Of a stretch of DNA of 64,000 nt, positions 34,025-43,501 are shown in pieces. The stretch's first letter is position 1. The number at the start of each line of letters is the position of its first letter. This DNA comes from Dolichospermum sp. LEGE 00240 (GTDB lineage Bacteria > Cyanobacteriota > Cyanobacteriia > Cyanobacteriales > Nostocaceae), in NCBI RefSeq assembly GCF_015207875.1, contig NZ_JADEVZ010000018.1:1-64000 (forward strand). The letters are read 5' to 3'. The translations under genes were made by a program, and so were the position numbers. A model generated the notes under the pieces. It saw nothing but the letters and a program-made list of their open reading frames with translations, was not told the origin of the DNA and made no database searches.

Positions 34025-37000
34025 ATGACATCACCTTTTGAACCATCGCAGAAAATCCCAGTTAAACTACCATCTAATCATCCTCACTTATTAATAGGAC
34101 TAGATAACTTTCTACAACTCGGTTTAATATCCGATGATCAAGTTAAACAATTAGCTCGTCAATATCTCATTTGCACCGTAGTATTTACTCCTGAGACTGA
34201 ATCTGAACCAGAAGTAATTTTCACCCCTCACACACCTCCACAAAGACCCTTGGTTGCGACTTTACCACCCATTACAAAAGTGCCTAAAAAGCCTAGTTTT
34301 GTAAGTTTAATGTTGCAATCTTTGGGTGAAGAATTAAGTGTGCGGTGGTTGCTGTTTTTGGGTGTGTTTTTAGTAGTGCTTTCTTCTGGTGTTCTCGCTG
34401 CAAGTCAGTGGGAAAAATTCCCAGCAGTTGGACAGTATGGGGTTTTATTTGCTTATACTTTGAGTTTTTGTGGTTTTACATTGTGGGCAGGTGAACAAAG
34501 CAATTTAAGGCTAACTGCACAGACATTATTAATAGTCACACTGTTATTAGTGCCTATCAATTTTTGGGCAATGGATAGCTTTAGTTTGTGGCAAAATCCA
34601 TTAAACTTAGTTGTTATGGGGATTGCATCCCTAATCCTGACATTCATTACTAATCAACTTTGCCAAAACAGGAATATTATTAGTCATTTTCCCAGTGGTA
34701 AATTACCTTTAGCTAATATTATCGGTTTGAGTTATTTACATTGGGGTTGGAAATTAACAGGTTTTCCCCTAATTGCTGTTTATTTAGCAATGATAGGAAC
34801 AACAGCTATTACTGTTCATGATCAATTAACCCAATCGGCAGGAAGTTCAAATACAGAAACGCCACAATGGGGAATTAGTTTATATTTTACTTTCCTGATT
34901 TATGCGTTATTAACGTTACTCACAAGGGCTATTTTTATAGCTGGTGTTAATATTACAGAGTTAGGTTTAGCGATTGGTATTTGCGGTGGTTTGATAATTT
35001 GGTTATCAGAAAAAGATTTCTCTAAACATTCTTCTGAACTTTGGGAAAAATTAGGAGGAAGTTTACTTTTATTAGGTTGGTTAGTTTCAGTCATTACTCA
35101 ACCAGCACAAGCTATTATATTGAGTGGCTTAAGTTTGTGGTTTGTTAATATTCGGTTACAGAGATATAATTTACAACTGGATTTTTTAGCTATTTTCTTA
35201 ATTGGTTTACAAACAATTTGGCTAGGGTGGCGGTTAGTACCTAATGAATTACAAAGATTAGTAATTAGCACTGTTACTCATTTAACAAATTCTCAAAATG
35301 AACCTTGGGCATTATTAAGTATTGCTTTATTTCCTTATATCATTTTGATGTTATGGATAACAAATAAGTTACATCATCAAGAAAAACAAGAACTAGCAAA
35401 TTTTGGAGAATATCTTACTTTATTTTTAGGAATTTGTTTAACAATAATTAGCTTAGTAAATCCCACATTAAGAACAGTCAACTTTTTATTATCTACGATT
35501 ACTTTAGCCACATTTATCCAACGCCGGGCAGTTTTTTCTCCTACTTTGATATACTTGACTCATAGTATGGGAATATTGACGCTGATTTCTAGTATTAATT
35601 GGTTTTTACCAAGTTTAAATCATGAAATTTGGGCTGGTATTATCTTAGTTATCATGATAGCTGAATGGGTGTTTAGCCTTGGTGAGGGTATCTGGCGACG
35701 GAGTGCATGGTATATTGGTTTAGTATTAGCTGCACTGAGTTTTTATTTATTTTGGGTGAATGCTCAAAATTATTGGACTGGTAATTGGCAAAACCCAAAT
35801 TTTTGGGGAATAATTTGGTTAGTTACACCTTTAGCATTGACAGGTTTAGCTATTCGTACCACTGAACCATATCGCACTACTAACAGTTTTTTAAGTGTCT
35901 TAGCTGTGGGTGTTTCTCAATTATTAACTTTACCATTACCAAGAATTAGATTAATTGGTTTGGGTGTGGGTATAGTGGTAATGTTAGTCAATACTCGCTA
36001 TTTAAGAAACCAAATATATGCAGGAACAATTATTGGTTTTGGGTTAAGTTTCCTCGCAATATTATTAGGAGAAGGTATATTTGGTTTAATTAAACTAACA
36101 GTATCAGGTTGGTTTGTTGTTACTGCATTAACAATACTGAGTTTATGGCTATGGCGTGGTGTACTTTTACGCAAAGGTACAGAATTAGCGATAATTTATG
36201 CAGCCGCAAGTGATAAATGGGCGATCGCATTATGTACAATGGAATTATCAGCCCTAACTCTCCACTCCAGCTTAATTTATCAAGGTATTCTCAAAACAGA
36301 ATATTTCTATGTTATTACCACAGCCATAATTTTAGGGGCAATTCTCTATCGCAGTTGGGGACAGTCGCAGGAAGCAGCATTTTATGGTATTGGTTGGTGT
36401 TTAGAATTATTAACAGCAGAAATATTAGGATTTGGCGAACATTCAATGATGAGAATCGCCATAGGTAACATTATTCTAGGATTAACAACTCAGCTATTTG
36501 GGGAATGGTGGCGACGCAAACATCAATTACAAACATTACCTAATAGTTTTAATATTCTTCCCCTCATTTATGGTGCATTTAGCGTCATTCTCCGGTTAAA
36601 TATTTTTGCTAACTTTACAGGTTTTTGTTCTTTGGGTGTAGCCTTAATTTTGATTGGAGTCGGAAGACGCAGGGAAGCATTTAAACCTCTACTTTATTTT
36701 GGCATTATCGGCGTATCAATTTCCGCCTACGAACTCCTATTTTATCAAATGTCCCTATCTAGCGGTGGGGTTTTAGGTGATGGGTTAATTGCCATGTCAG
36801 CCCTTGGTACTAGCATTATGTACGCCTATCGTATTCTCACACCTTGGCTGATTAGTTATCTTTGTTTAACTCCAAGAGAATTAAAAAACATTGCCCATCT
36901 CCATTGGGGTTGGAGTAGTATTTTATTCCTATCAGCTATGACTTTACCCATCCAAATTAACTCTTCTATTGTCTTAGGAACTGGATTATTTTTAGTTCGC

Positions 37001-37858
37001 TATGCGATTTGGCAAGGTAGGGAAAATTCTGAAGAAACAAATCAAGAAATCTGGGTTTATTTAGGTTTAATAGAAGTAGGAATAATTGGTATTTATTTAC
37101 AAAATTTACCAATATGGAGATTAATATTTGAGCCGTTATTACCTTGGCATGGGGCGATATCCTGCCTATTTGCCTACTTCCTATATATCCTACATTGGCA
37201 AAGATTAGGTTGGTCAAAAACACCTTGGCAACGCACGGCTTATGTTCTCCCATTAATTATTTTAGGAACAACAGGATTACAAACTTCTCCTATTACTTTA
37301 ATTATCGTTGCTGCTTACTACGTCTTTTTAGCAAAAGCTGCTACACAAATCCGGCTTACATACATCAGCTTAATATTAATTGATTGGGCATTATTTACTT
37401 GGTTTAATGACTTAAATCTGAGAAATTATCTTTGGTATGTTACACCAATTGGATTATCTTTACTATATATCGCTGAGGTGGATGAACAACTTAAATTATC
37501 AACAGTAAAACCCCTGCGTCACAGTTTACGAATGTTAGGAAGTGGTTTAATTTGTGGTTGGACAATTTTGTTTTATCAAAATCTGCCTTTTATCCCCGGT
37601 GTTTTTAGTCTGATTACTATTTTTGCTGGCTTAGGTTTAAAAGTCCGTGCTTTTCTTTATGTTGGTACAGGTACTTTTTTAATTACTAGCATTTACCAAT
37701 TAGTAATTTTTAGTCTGAGTTATTCTTTTTTAAAATGGATTGTTGGTTTATTAGTTGGTATTTTGTTAATTTACATTGCTGCTAATTTTGAAACCCGACG
37801 CACTCAAATCACTGCTATACTTCACAATATTAGTGATGAGTTTGCCAATTGGGATTGA
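34025..37858 (+). CDS. giant DUF2157-type multipass membrane protein
   Basis: A 1277-residue protein from the ATG at 34025 (an upstream TTG adds three residues). A soluble N-terminus of about 100 residues (LLIGLDNFLQLGLISDDQVKQLARQYL, as in DUF2157 proteins) is followed by some 30 or more hydrophobic segments to the end, with no catalytic motif seen. Such giant membrane proteins are found across cyanobacteria with no known role. It is monocistronic and AT-rich like its neighbours. Confidence 0.75.
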   Translation: MTSPFEPSQKIPVKLPSNHPHLLIGLDNFLQLGLISDDQVKQLARQYLICTVVFTPETESEPEVIFTPHTPPQRPLVATLPPITKVPKKPSFVSLMLQSLGEELSVRWLLFLGVFLVVLSSGVLAASQWEKFPAVGQYGVLFAYTLSFCGFTLWAGEQSNLRLTAQTLLIVTLLLVPINFWAMDSFSLWQNPLNLVVMGIASLILTFITNQLCQNRNIISHFPSGKLPLANIIGLSYLHWGWKLTGFPLIAVYLAMIGTTAITVHDQLTQSAGSSNTETPQWGISLYFTFLIYALLTLLTRAIFIAGVNITELGLAIGICGGLIIWLSEKDFSKHSSELWEKLGGSLLLLGWLVSVITQPAQAIILSGLSLWFVNIRLQRYNLQLDFLAIFLIGLQTIWLGWRLVPNELQRLVISTVTHLTNSQNEPWALLSIALFPYIILMLWITNKLHHQEKQELANFGEYLTLFLGICLTIISLVNPTLRTVNFLLSTITLATFIQRRAVFSPTLIYLTHSMGILTLISSINWFLPSLNHEIWAGIILVIMIAEWVFSLGEGIWRRSAWYIGLVLAALSFYLFWVNAQNYWTGNWQNPNFWGIIWLVTPLALTGLAIRTTEPYRTTNSFLSVLAVGVSQLLTLPLPRIRLIGLGVGIVVMLVNTRYLRNQIYAGTIIGFGLSFLAILLGEGIFGLIKLTVSGWFVVTALTILSLWLWRGVLLRKGTELAIIYAAASDKWAIALCTMELSALTLHSSLIYQGILKTEYFYVITTAIILGAILYRSWGQSQEAAFYGIGWCLELLTAEILGFGEHSMMRIAIGNIILGLTTQLFGEWWRRKHQLQTLPNSFNILPLIYGAFSVILRLNIFANFTGFCSLGVALILIGVGRRREAFKPLLYFGIIGVSISAYELLFYQMSLSSGGVLGDGLIAMSALGTSIMYAYRILTPWLISYLCLTPRELKNIAHLHWGWSSILFLSAMTLPIQINSSIVLGTGLFLVRYAIWQGRENSEETNQEIWVYLGLIEVGIIGIYLQNLPIWRLIFEPLLPWHGAISCLFAYFLYILHWQRLGWSKTPWQRTAYVLPLIILGTTGLQTSPITLIIVAAYYVFLAKAATQIRLTYISLILIDWALFTWFNDLNLRNYLWYVTPIGLSLLYIAEVDEQLKLSTVKPLRHSLRMLGSGLICGWTILFYQNLPFIPGVFSLITIFAGLGLKVRAFLYVGTGTFLITSIYQLVIFSLSYSFLKWIVGLLVGILLIYIAANFETRRTQITAILHNISDEFANWD

Positions 37859-37929
37859 TTATATATCGTTCGGATACAATACAATTGAGGGCGGGGAAAC
37901 CCTACAGGTTTTACAATTTAATCACAAAA

Positions 37930-37984
37930 TGTAGAGACGTTCCATAAAACATCTCTACAAAAATTTTAGAAACCGCACATTTAA
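37930..37984. repeat. GTAGAGACGTTCC repeat, copy 1
   Basis: GTAGAGACGTTCC... hairpin followed by a CACATTTAAT tail, whose last bases overlap the Uma2 stop codon. Related copies at 45376-45402, 52664-52691 and 54558-54585. Confidence 0.75.
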
Positions 37985-38856
37985 TCAATTGGATCAATAC
38001 CCAGTGCGCGTAATTGTTCTGCCAATCTTTTAGCCCGTTGGCGTTCCTGTTCAGCCCGTTGACTTTCTTGTTCAGCGCGTTGACTTTCTTGTTCAGCCCG
38101 TTGGCGTTCCTGTTCAGCCCGTTGGCTTTCTTGTTCAGCGCGTTGACTTTCTTGTTCAGCCCGTTGGCGTTCCTGTTCAGCCCGTTGGCTTTCTTGTTCT
38201 ACCTTCTCGACTGCCCAAGGTAACAGATTACCTGCTTGATCCCACCATCTTAGCCAGTAACCTATGCGCCCCTCTTTTTCTCCTTCCCACAATCCTAAAA
38301 ATAATCCCATGTCTGTAATCCAGTAGCGATTATTCTCGTCTATTGGCTGTAATTTATACTGTCCTGACTCGATTTGATGAACTTCTAATTCAGCCGTCAG
38401 GGGGTCAAAAATTACATAGGTAGGGACTTGGAGAATTTGTTCATAAAAAAACCATTTTCCGGGGGGGAAGGCGCGTCTAGCTGAGTATTCTTTCCCGTCT
38501 GTATCTGAGCAAAATTCCATGACAATGCGGGGAATTTCTCCTTCCAGATGAGGTGTATAACTGCGTCTATCTGTTGTCCCAGACAAGGGTAAAACTGTCT
38601 GCACGAAAAACCAATCTGGGGCTTTAATAACTAGTTTGCCATCCATTGTAGCACAAATACCCAAATTAGCGGCTATCAGCATGGTGGGTTGAATGTATCC
38701 ACTTAGTTCTAGACTTTCTCGTAATGCCCCAGCAATTAATGGTTGTGCAGTATTTTCCACAGGTTCTTCTTCTAGGATAAAATCTTCGGGTAATGTTTCC
38801 CAAGAGATTACTATTGTTGATAGTTGTGGAGCAGTCGAGATTGGAGTAGCCACCAT
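37981..38856 (-). CDS. Uma2-family protein with long heptad tail
   Basis: A 291-residue Uma2 protein of a third subgroup: core with VIKAPDWFFVQ, IPRIVMEFCSDTDGKEY, FYEQILQVPTYVIFDP. From about residue 222 come nine 7-residue units (AEQERQR, AEQESQR) coded by 21-bp repeats, then the cap LRALGIDPID. The repeat gives a charged coiled coil whose length is likely to vary between strains. Its stop codon lies in a dispersed hairpin repeat. Confidence 0.85.
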   Translation of the reverse strand: MVATPISTAPQLSTIVISWETLPEDFILEEEPVENTAQPLIAGALRESLELSGYIQPTMLIAANLGICATMDGKLVIKAPDWFFVQTVLPLSGTTDRRSYTPHLEGEIPRIVMEFCSDTDGKEYSARRAFPPGKWFFYEQILQVPTYVIFDPLTAELEVHQIESGQYKLQPIDENNRYWITDMGLFLGLWEGEKEGRIGYWLRWWDQAGNLLPWAVEKVEQESQRAEQERQRAEQESQRAEQESQRAEQERQRAEQESQRAEQESQRAEQERQRAKRLAEQLRALGIDPID

Positions 38857-38948
38857 AACTCTAACTCCCTGTTGTGAGGATTTTTTGTAATTTATTATCG
38901 TCCTATTGTAGCTGAATATTTCGATTCTTAATTTAACTGAAACTAGTA

Positions 38949-40040
38949 TTAATCAGGTTGAGTAGATGGAGAAAAACCTTCCTGAAAACCTACTTCTTCA
39001 TATACAGCTAATGTTTCTTGGTGTACACGGGCAACATTTAACCATTCTAGATTGTCCTGCGATCGCTGTTTCCATTCCTGAAGTGTATTTGCATCACTCA
39101 ATAATTTTACCAATGCCTGAGCCAATTGATGACTATCCTGGACTGGCACTAAGATCCCCGCGTTGCCATTATCTAACGCCTCTGGAATCCCGTCCACCTT
39201 TGTAGCCACAATCGCTAACCCTGCTTCCCTCGCTTCCGAAAGCACCAAGGGACAAGGATCACGGTGGGAAGCCAAGACAAAAATATCACAGGCTAGTAAA
39301 TAACGTTGGGGTTCAGGCTGAAACCCTTCAAAGTGAATCCGATGACTCACAGCCGTTGCTTGGGCTTGCGACTCAAATATTTGTTTATCTGGACCATTTC
39401 CCACCAGATATAAATGTACTGCGGGAAAATCCTGGGCAATTTCTTCAAAAGCCGCGATTAACTCAGTGATGCCCTTTCGTTTATACATTCCTGCTACGGT
39501 AGCGATCGCCGGACTTTGTAAACTTAAAGGTTGATAATCGGATATTTTCCGAGTCCGCGGACTACCCAATGTCCCATTACAAATTACCCGTAATTTTTGT
39601 TCGGGGATTCCCCGTTGTACCATCGAATTTTTGACCGCCTTACTAACAGCAATAACTCGGTCTGCCAAACCCATCAATAGGCTACTAGGTTGAAATTCAT
39701 TATGGACAGTAGCCACTAAAATATATCTATTTTCCCATCTCAAAGCCCGCGCTAACACCACACCAGTCATCATGTGAGCATGAACTATATCTGGTTGAAA
39801 TTCCTGCACAATTTTCCGATAAGCGATCGCCGCTTTCATCATTGTTATTGGCTGGCGATTTTGGTTAATTTCGTAATGTTTAACACCAAATTGATTTAAT
39901 AATTTTTCGTATCCCCCTCCCGCTGAAATTACCGCTACATCATCGCCAAATTGGGATTGTAAACAAGCTAAATCCACAGCTACATTAACAATACCATTAC
40001 CGATTTCCTGGACATGATTTAATATATGTATGATTCGCAT
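38949..40040 (-). CDS. GT4-family glycosyltransferase
   Basis: A 363-residue glycosyltransferase from the ATG giving MRIIHILNHVQEIGNGIVNV (seven upstream codons discounted). Motifs: GGGYEKLL acceptor-side loop, VAGMYKRKGITELIAAF, and FVLASHRDPCPLVLSEAREAGLAIVAT, a GT4 donor site with ExxE. It is not adjacent to the polysaccharide operon and is on the opposite strand. Confidence 0.9.
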   Translation of the reverse strand: MRIIHILNHVQEIGNGIVNVAVDLACLQSQFGDDVAVISAGGGYEKLLNQFGVKHYEINQNRQPITMMKAAIAYRKIVQEFQPDIVHAHMMTGVVLARALRWENRYILVATVHNEFQPSSLLMGLADRVIAVSKAVKNSMVQRGIPEQKLRVICNGTLGSPRTRKISDYQPLSLQSPAIATVAGMYKRKGITELIAAFEEIAQDFPAVHLYLVGNGPDKQIFESQAQATAVSHRIHFEGFQPEPQRYLLACDIFVLASHRDPCPLVLSEAREAGLAIVATKVDGIPEALDNGNAGILVPVQDSHQLAQALVKLLSDANTLQEWKQRSQDNLEWLNVARVHQETLAVYEEVGFQEGFSPSTQPD

Positions 40041-40098
40041 AAAGTTAAAAATGTGTATCAAAACTTAAATACATTTCAGCAAAGAAAGATTAATCATC

Positions 40099-40150
40099 TA
40101 AGTAGGTGAATGGCAAGAAACTAAATATGTAAGGAAAAATTCAGGAATCA
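40099..40150. mobile_element. TAAGTAGGT-family repeat, fragment G
   Basis: TAAGTAGGTGAATGGCAAG followed by diverged AAACTAAATATGTAAGG; only the left half is recognisable. The rest of the 405-base gap up to the HAD gene shows no ORF. Confidence 0.55.
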
Positions 40151-40484
40151 AACCGGAGTCCTATATCTATGTCTGTCTTTTTGATAAGTCATGCTTACTA
40201 TATACAAATTCATTATAATCTAACTGTACATTAAGAAACATATATCGAAGATAATTTGGGGCGGTTAACTTACAGCAAAATTTAGAAGTCACCAAGTCAG
40301 GAGTCACCGAGTAAAACTGGCTTCGTTTATAGGTCTCAATAGAGACAATTCTTTTATGCTACAGAGATACTACATAAATTATCACATTGTCAACCGATAT
40401 CTTCAAAAATGGGTTAATCTTAAATGTATTCCGCTAATTTACCTTGATAAATAATCATCTGGAGGATTGTTTCCAGCTTGCACT

Positions 40485-41213
40485 ATGAGTTTAAAGGCAG
40501 TTTTATTTGATTTTAATGGTGTCATTATTAAAGATGGATCAATCCATATCCAATTGATAGATGAGATTCTTGTCCAGGAAAATCTTCAACTTCAACGGGT
40601 GCAGGAACGTCAAGCTTTTTTAGGGATAGGCTCTCGCGCGTATCTGCAAAATCTATTGAAAAGTCGTGGTAGGGTGGTGACGGAAGCTTATATGATGCAG
40701 TTACTCACCCGCAAAGCTCAAGCTTATGTGCTGGAATTGGAGAAGCTGGAAAAATTGCCTTTGTATTCGGGAATTGAAGATGTGATTTTTCAGATTCGTT
40801 CCCGTCATCTGAAAATGGCGTTGGTTAGTGATGCTTTATCCCTAGAGATAGGAATGGTATTGACATCTACTCAATTAGCTGAATACTTTTCTGTGATTGT
40901 GTCGGGGGATGATATCAGCAGCAATAAACCTAACCCGGAAGGTTATTTGCTGGCCGTGGACAGGCTAAATCAAGCATATCCAGAATTATATCTCCAACCT
41001 GATGAGTGTTTGGTGATTGAACATACTCCAATGGGTATACAGGCAGCTAAACGCGCTCAAATGCAAGTGGTGGGAGTGGCAAATACTTACCCTTTCCATA
41101 TGCTGCAACGTCAAGCGAATTGGACGATTGATTATCTGATTGATTTGGATTTACAACGGGTACAGGAAGTTTTTTCGGAAAAAGATGTGAAATCTATTGT
41201 TCCTGAGTGCTAA
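40485..41213 (+). CDS. HAD-superfamily phosphatase
   Basis: A 242-residue HAD hydrolase (beta-phosphoglucomutase/phosphatase-like subfamily). Motif I DFNGVIIKD carries the nucleophile Asp, motif II VSDAL, motif III Lys in SNKPNPEGY, motif IV IEHTPMGIQAAKRA. The ATG at 40485 is family-like; an in-frame TTG at 40467 sits next to GGAGG, so the true start is uncertain. Substrate unknown. The tRNA-Ala gene follows. Confidence 0.85.
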   Translation: MSLKAVLFDFNGVIIKDGSIHIQLIDEILVQENLQLQRVQERQAFLGIGSRAYLQNLLKSRGRVVTEAYMMQLLTRKAQAYVLELEKLEKLPLYSGIEDVIFQIRSRHLKMALVSDALSLEIGMVLTSTQLAEYFSVIVSGDDISSNKPNPEGYLLAVDRLNQAYPELYLQPDECLVIEHTPMGIQAAKRAQMQVVGVANTYPFHMLQRQANWTIDYLIDLDLQRVQEVFSEKDVKSIVPEC

Positions 41214-41258
41214 GATATGATATGTATGTCAAAGTCGGCAGTTTCTTGGCACTTTCAA

Positions 41259-41331
41259 GGGGAATTAGCTCAGTTGGTAGAGTGCTGCGATCGCACCGCA
41301 GAGGCCAGGGGTTCGAGTCTCCTATTCTCCA
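41259..41331 (+). tRNA. tRNA-Ala (anticodon CGC)
   Basis: A 73-base cloverleaf: acceptor GGGGAAT/ATTCTCC with the G3-U70 wobble pair that marks alanine tRNAs, D-stem GCTC/GAGT, anticodon stem CTGCG/CGCAG with loop ATCGCAC (anticodon CGC), T-arm AGGGG-TTCGAGT-CTCCT, discriminator A. CCA is not encoded. The anticodon arm contains the HIP1 octamer GCGATCGC (41287-41294). Confidence 0.93.
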
Positions 41332-41384
41332 TTCACGAATTAGTGTCGTTTTTCCCCGGTTAATATCTTTTTTTTGCTTGAAAA

Positions 41385-42272
41385 ATGACAATTACAACCG
41401 AGCATTTACAACCATTAGAAAAACAGGTTTGGATTTGGAGAAATTACCAAATTCAATATACTGTGATGGGTACAGGACAGCCTTTGGTACTAATTCACGG
41501 CTTTGGTGCTTCCATTGGTCATTGGCGTAAAAATATTCCAGTTTTGGCTGCTGCTGGTTATCAGGTGTTTGCTTTAGATTTGTTGGGATTTGGTGGTTCT
41601 GATAAAGCGATCATAGATTACAGCATGGATGTGTGGGCGGAATTATTAAAGGATTTTTGTCATACACATATTCAAACTCCAGCAATATTTATTGGTAATT
41701 CTATTGGCGCTCTTTTAAGTTTAATTGTTTTAACAGAATATCCAGAAATTGCGGCGGGAGGGGTTTTAATTAACTCTGCTGGTGGTTTGAGTCACCGTCC
41801 CCATGAATTGAATCCTGTGTTGCGATTTGTCATGGCAACTTTTAACAAATTGGTGGCTAACCCAGTTACAGGTAAATTTGTTTTTAATCGCATTCGTCAA
41901 AAATCGCAAATTCGCCGAACTTTGTATCAAGTATATAGCGATCGCACTGCCGTGACCGATGAACTTGTAGATTTACTTTATAACCCATCTTGTGACCCAG
42001 GAGCGCGACAAGTTTTTGCTTCTATTCTTACTGCACCTCCTGGACCTAGTCCAGAGGAATTATTACCTAAGTTAGAATTTCCGTTATTAGTAATTTGGGG
42101 TGCAGAAGATCCTTGGACACCAATCACGGGAGCGAATATCTATACAGCAGCGCGAGAAAATGGTCAACATATTAAAGTTGTTCCGATTCCCGGTGCTGGC
42201 CATTGTCCCCATGATGAAGTTCCAGATATTATTAATAGTGAAATTATTGATTGGTTAAGACAGGTATACTAA
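41385..42272 (+). CDS. alpha/beta-fold hydrolase
   Basis: A 295-residue alpha/beta hydrolase. Oxyanion loop LIHGFGAS, nucleophile elbow GNSIGA (Ser106), acid in WGAEDPWTP, His in GAGHCPHDE. It resembles the plant/cyanobacterial chloroplast-type hydrolases (pheophytinase-like group), but the substrate cannot be told from sequence alone. Confidence 0.85.
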   Translation: MTITTEHLQPLEKQVWIWRNYQIQYTVMGTGQPLVLIHGFGASIGHWRKNIPVLAAAGYQVFALDLLGFGGSDKAIIDYSMDVWAELLKDFCHTHIQTPAIFIGNSIGALLSLIVLTEYPEIAAGGVLINSAGGLSHRPHELNPVLRFVMATFNKLVANPVTGKFVFNRIRQKSQIRRTLYQVYSDRTAVTDELVDLLYNPSCDPGARQVFASILTAPPGPSPEELLPKLEFPLLVIWGAEDPWTPITGANIYTAARENGQHIKVVPIPGAGHCPHDEVPDIINSEIIDWLRQVY

Positions 42273-42439
42273 ACACGGGTGGGATATAAACTTTTGCGAA
42301 ATAACAAATAACCAGGATCTGTAGGGGTTTAGCTCATTTTCTAGATTTCATCTTTGTCGAGGTCTCAAGAAGTTTTCTACTATAGTTCAATTTTTGATAC
42401 AGTATTAATGCTGAATGTAATATAACCCAATTATTTTCC

Positions 42440-43420
42440 ATGCAAACACAACAACTATCTGTGAGTCTGATTCGGGCTAAATCCTACGAACAGGAAGCTT
42501 TAAAAGAATCCTTGGAAACACTCCTAGAACCTTTAGGAGGTATGGCTGCTTTTGTGAAACCAGGAAACCGCGTTTTACTCAAACCCAACCTACTCACTGG
42601 TTCTCGGCCGACAAAAGAATGTACCACCCGTCCCGAATTAGTCCGTGCCGTTGCTGAAATGGTAATTGCCGTTGGTGGCAACCCATTTTTAGGAGATAGT
42701 CCTGCTTTTGGTAGTGCTAAAGGTGTGGCTATAGCCAATGGGTTATTACCAATTTTGGAAGAACTGAAGTTACCACTGGTGGAATTTCATGGTAAACGTT
42801 ATCAAACGGTAAACGATAATTTTAATCACTTGCTTTTATCTCAAGAGGCAATGGAAGCAGATGTGATTATTAATCTTCCTAAAGTGAAATCTCATATGCA
42901 ATTAACTCTAACTTTAGGAGTAAAAAATCTCTTTGGCTGTGTGCCTGGGAAAATGAAAGCTTGGTGGCACATGGAAGCTGGCAAAGATGCTGACAAATTT
43001 GGAGAAATGTTAGTAGAAACTGCCAGAGCAATTAATCCAACTTTAACAATTTTAGATGGAATTATTGGTCATGAAGGTAATGGACCAAGTGGCGGAGAAC
43101 CTCGGAATTTAGAAATTTTAGCAGCATCAAGTCATGTATTTGCTTTAGATAGAGCAATCTTAGAAGTTCTTCAAGTTGCACCGGCACAAGTTCCCACGGT
43201 TGCAGCTTCACAACGATTGGGAATATGTCCAGAATTAAGTGATATTCACTTTCCAAATTTATCCCCCGATTTATTACAAATTACAGATTGGCAATTACCG
43301 GACAAGTTAATGCCCATAGATTTTGCCATGCCCCGTGTGATTAACTCTACCTTTAGGCATCTTTACATCCGCTTTATTAAAGAACCTATGAGCGCTTATA
43401 TAAAAACCCCTATAAGATAG
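42440..43420 (+). CDS. DUF362-domain protein
   Basis: A 326-residue DUF362 protein. Typical stretches: VLLKPNLLTGSRPTKECTTRPELVRAVAEM, GDSPAFGSAKGV, VIINLPKVKSHMQLTLTLGVKNLFGCVPG, ILDGIIGHEGNGPSGGEPR. The family has no firm function. Here no ferredoxin-like Cys cluster is attached. Single gene. Confidence 0.88.
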   Translation: MQTQQLSVSLIRAKSYEQEALKESLETLLEPLGGMAAFVKPGNRVLLKPNLLTGSRPTKECTTRPELVRAVAEMVIAVGGNPFLGDSPAFGSAKGVAIANGLLPILEELKLPLVEFHGKRYQTVNDNFNHLLLSQEAMEADVIINLPKVKSHMQLTLTLGVKNLFGCVPGKMKAWWHMEAGKDADKFGEMLVETARAINPTLTILDGIIGHEGNGPSGGEPRNLEILAASSHVFALDRAILEVLQVAPAQVPTVAASQRLGICPELSDIHFPNLSPDLLQITDWQLPDKLMPIDFAMPRVINSTFRHLYIRFIKEPMSAYIKTPIR

Positions 43421-43501
43421 ACAGTAAATTCCTTGCCTAAATACATTGATTCTACTAACTAAGTATGATACCATGTCAATGCAGGTTATTTATATGTGAG
43501 T

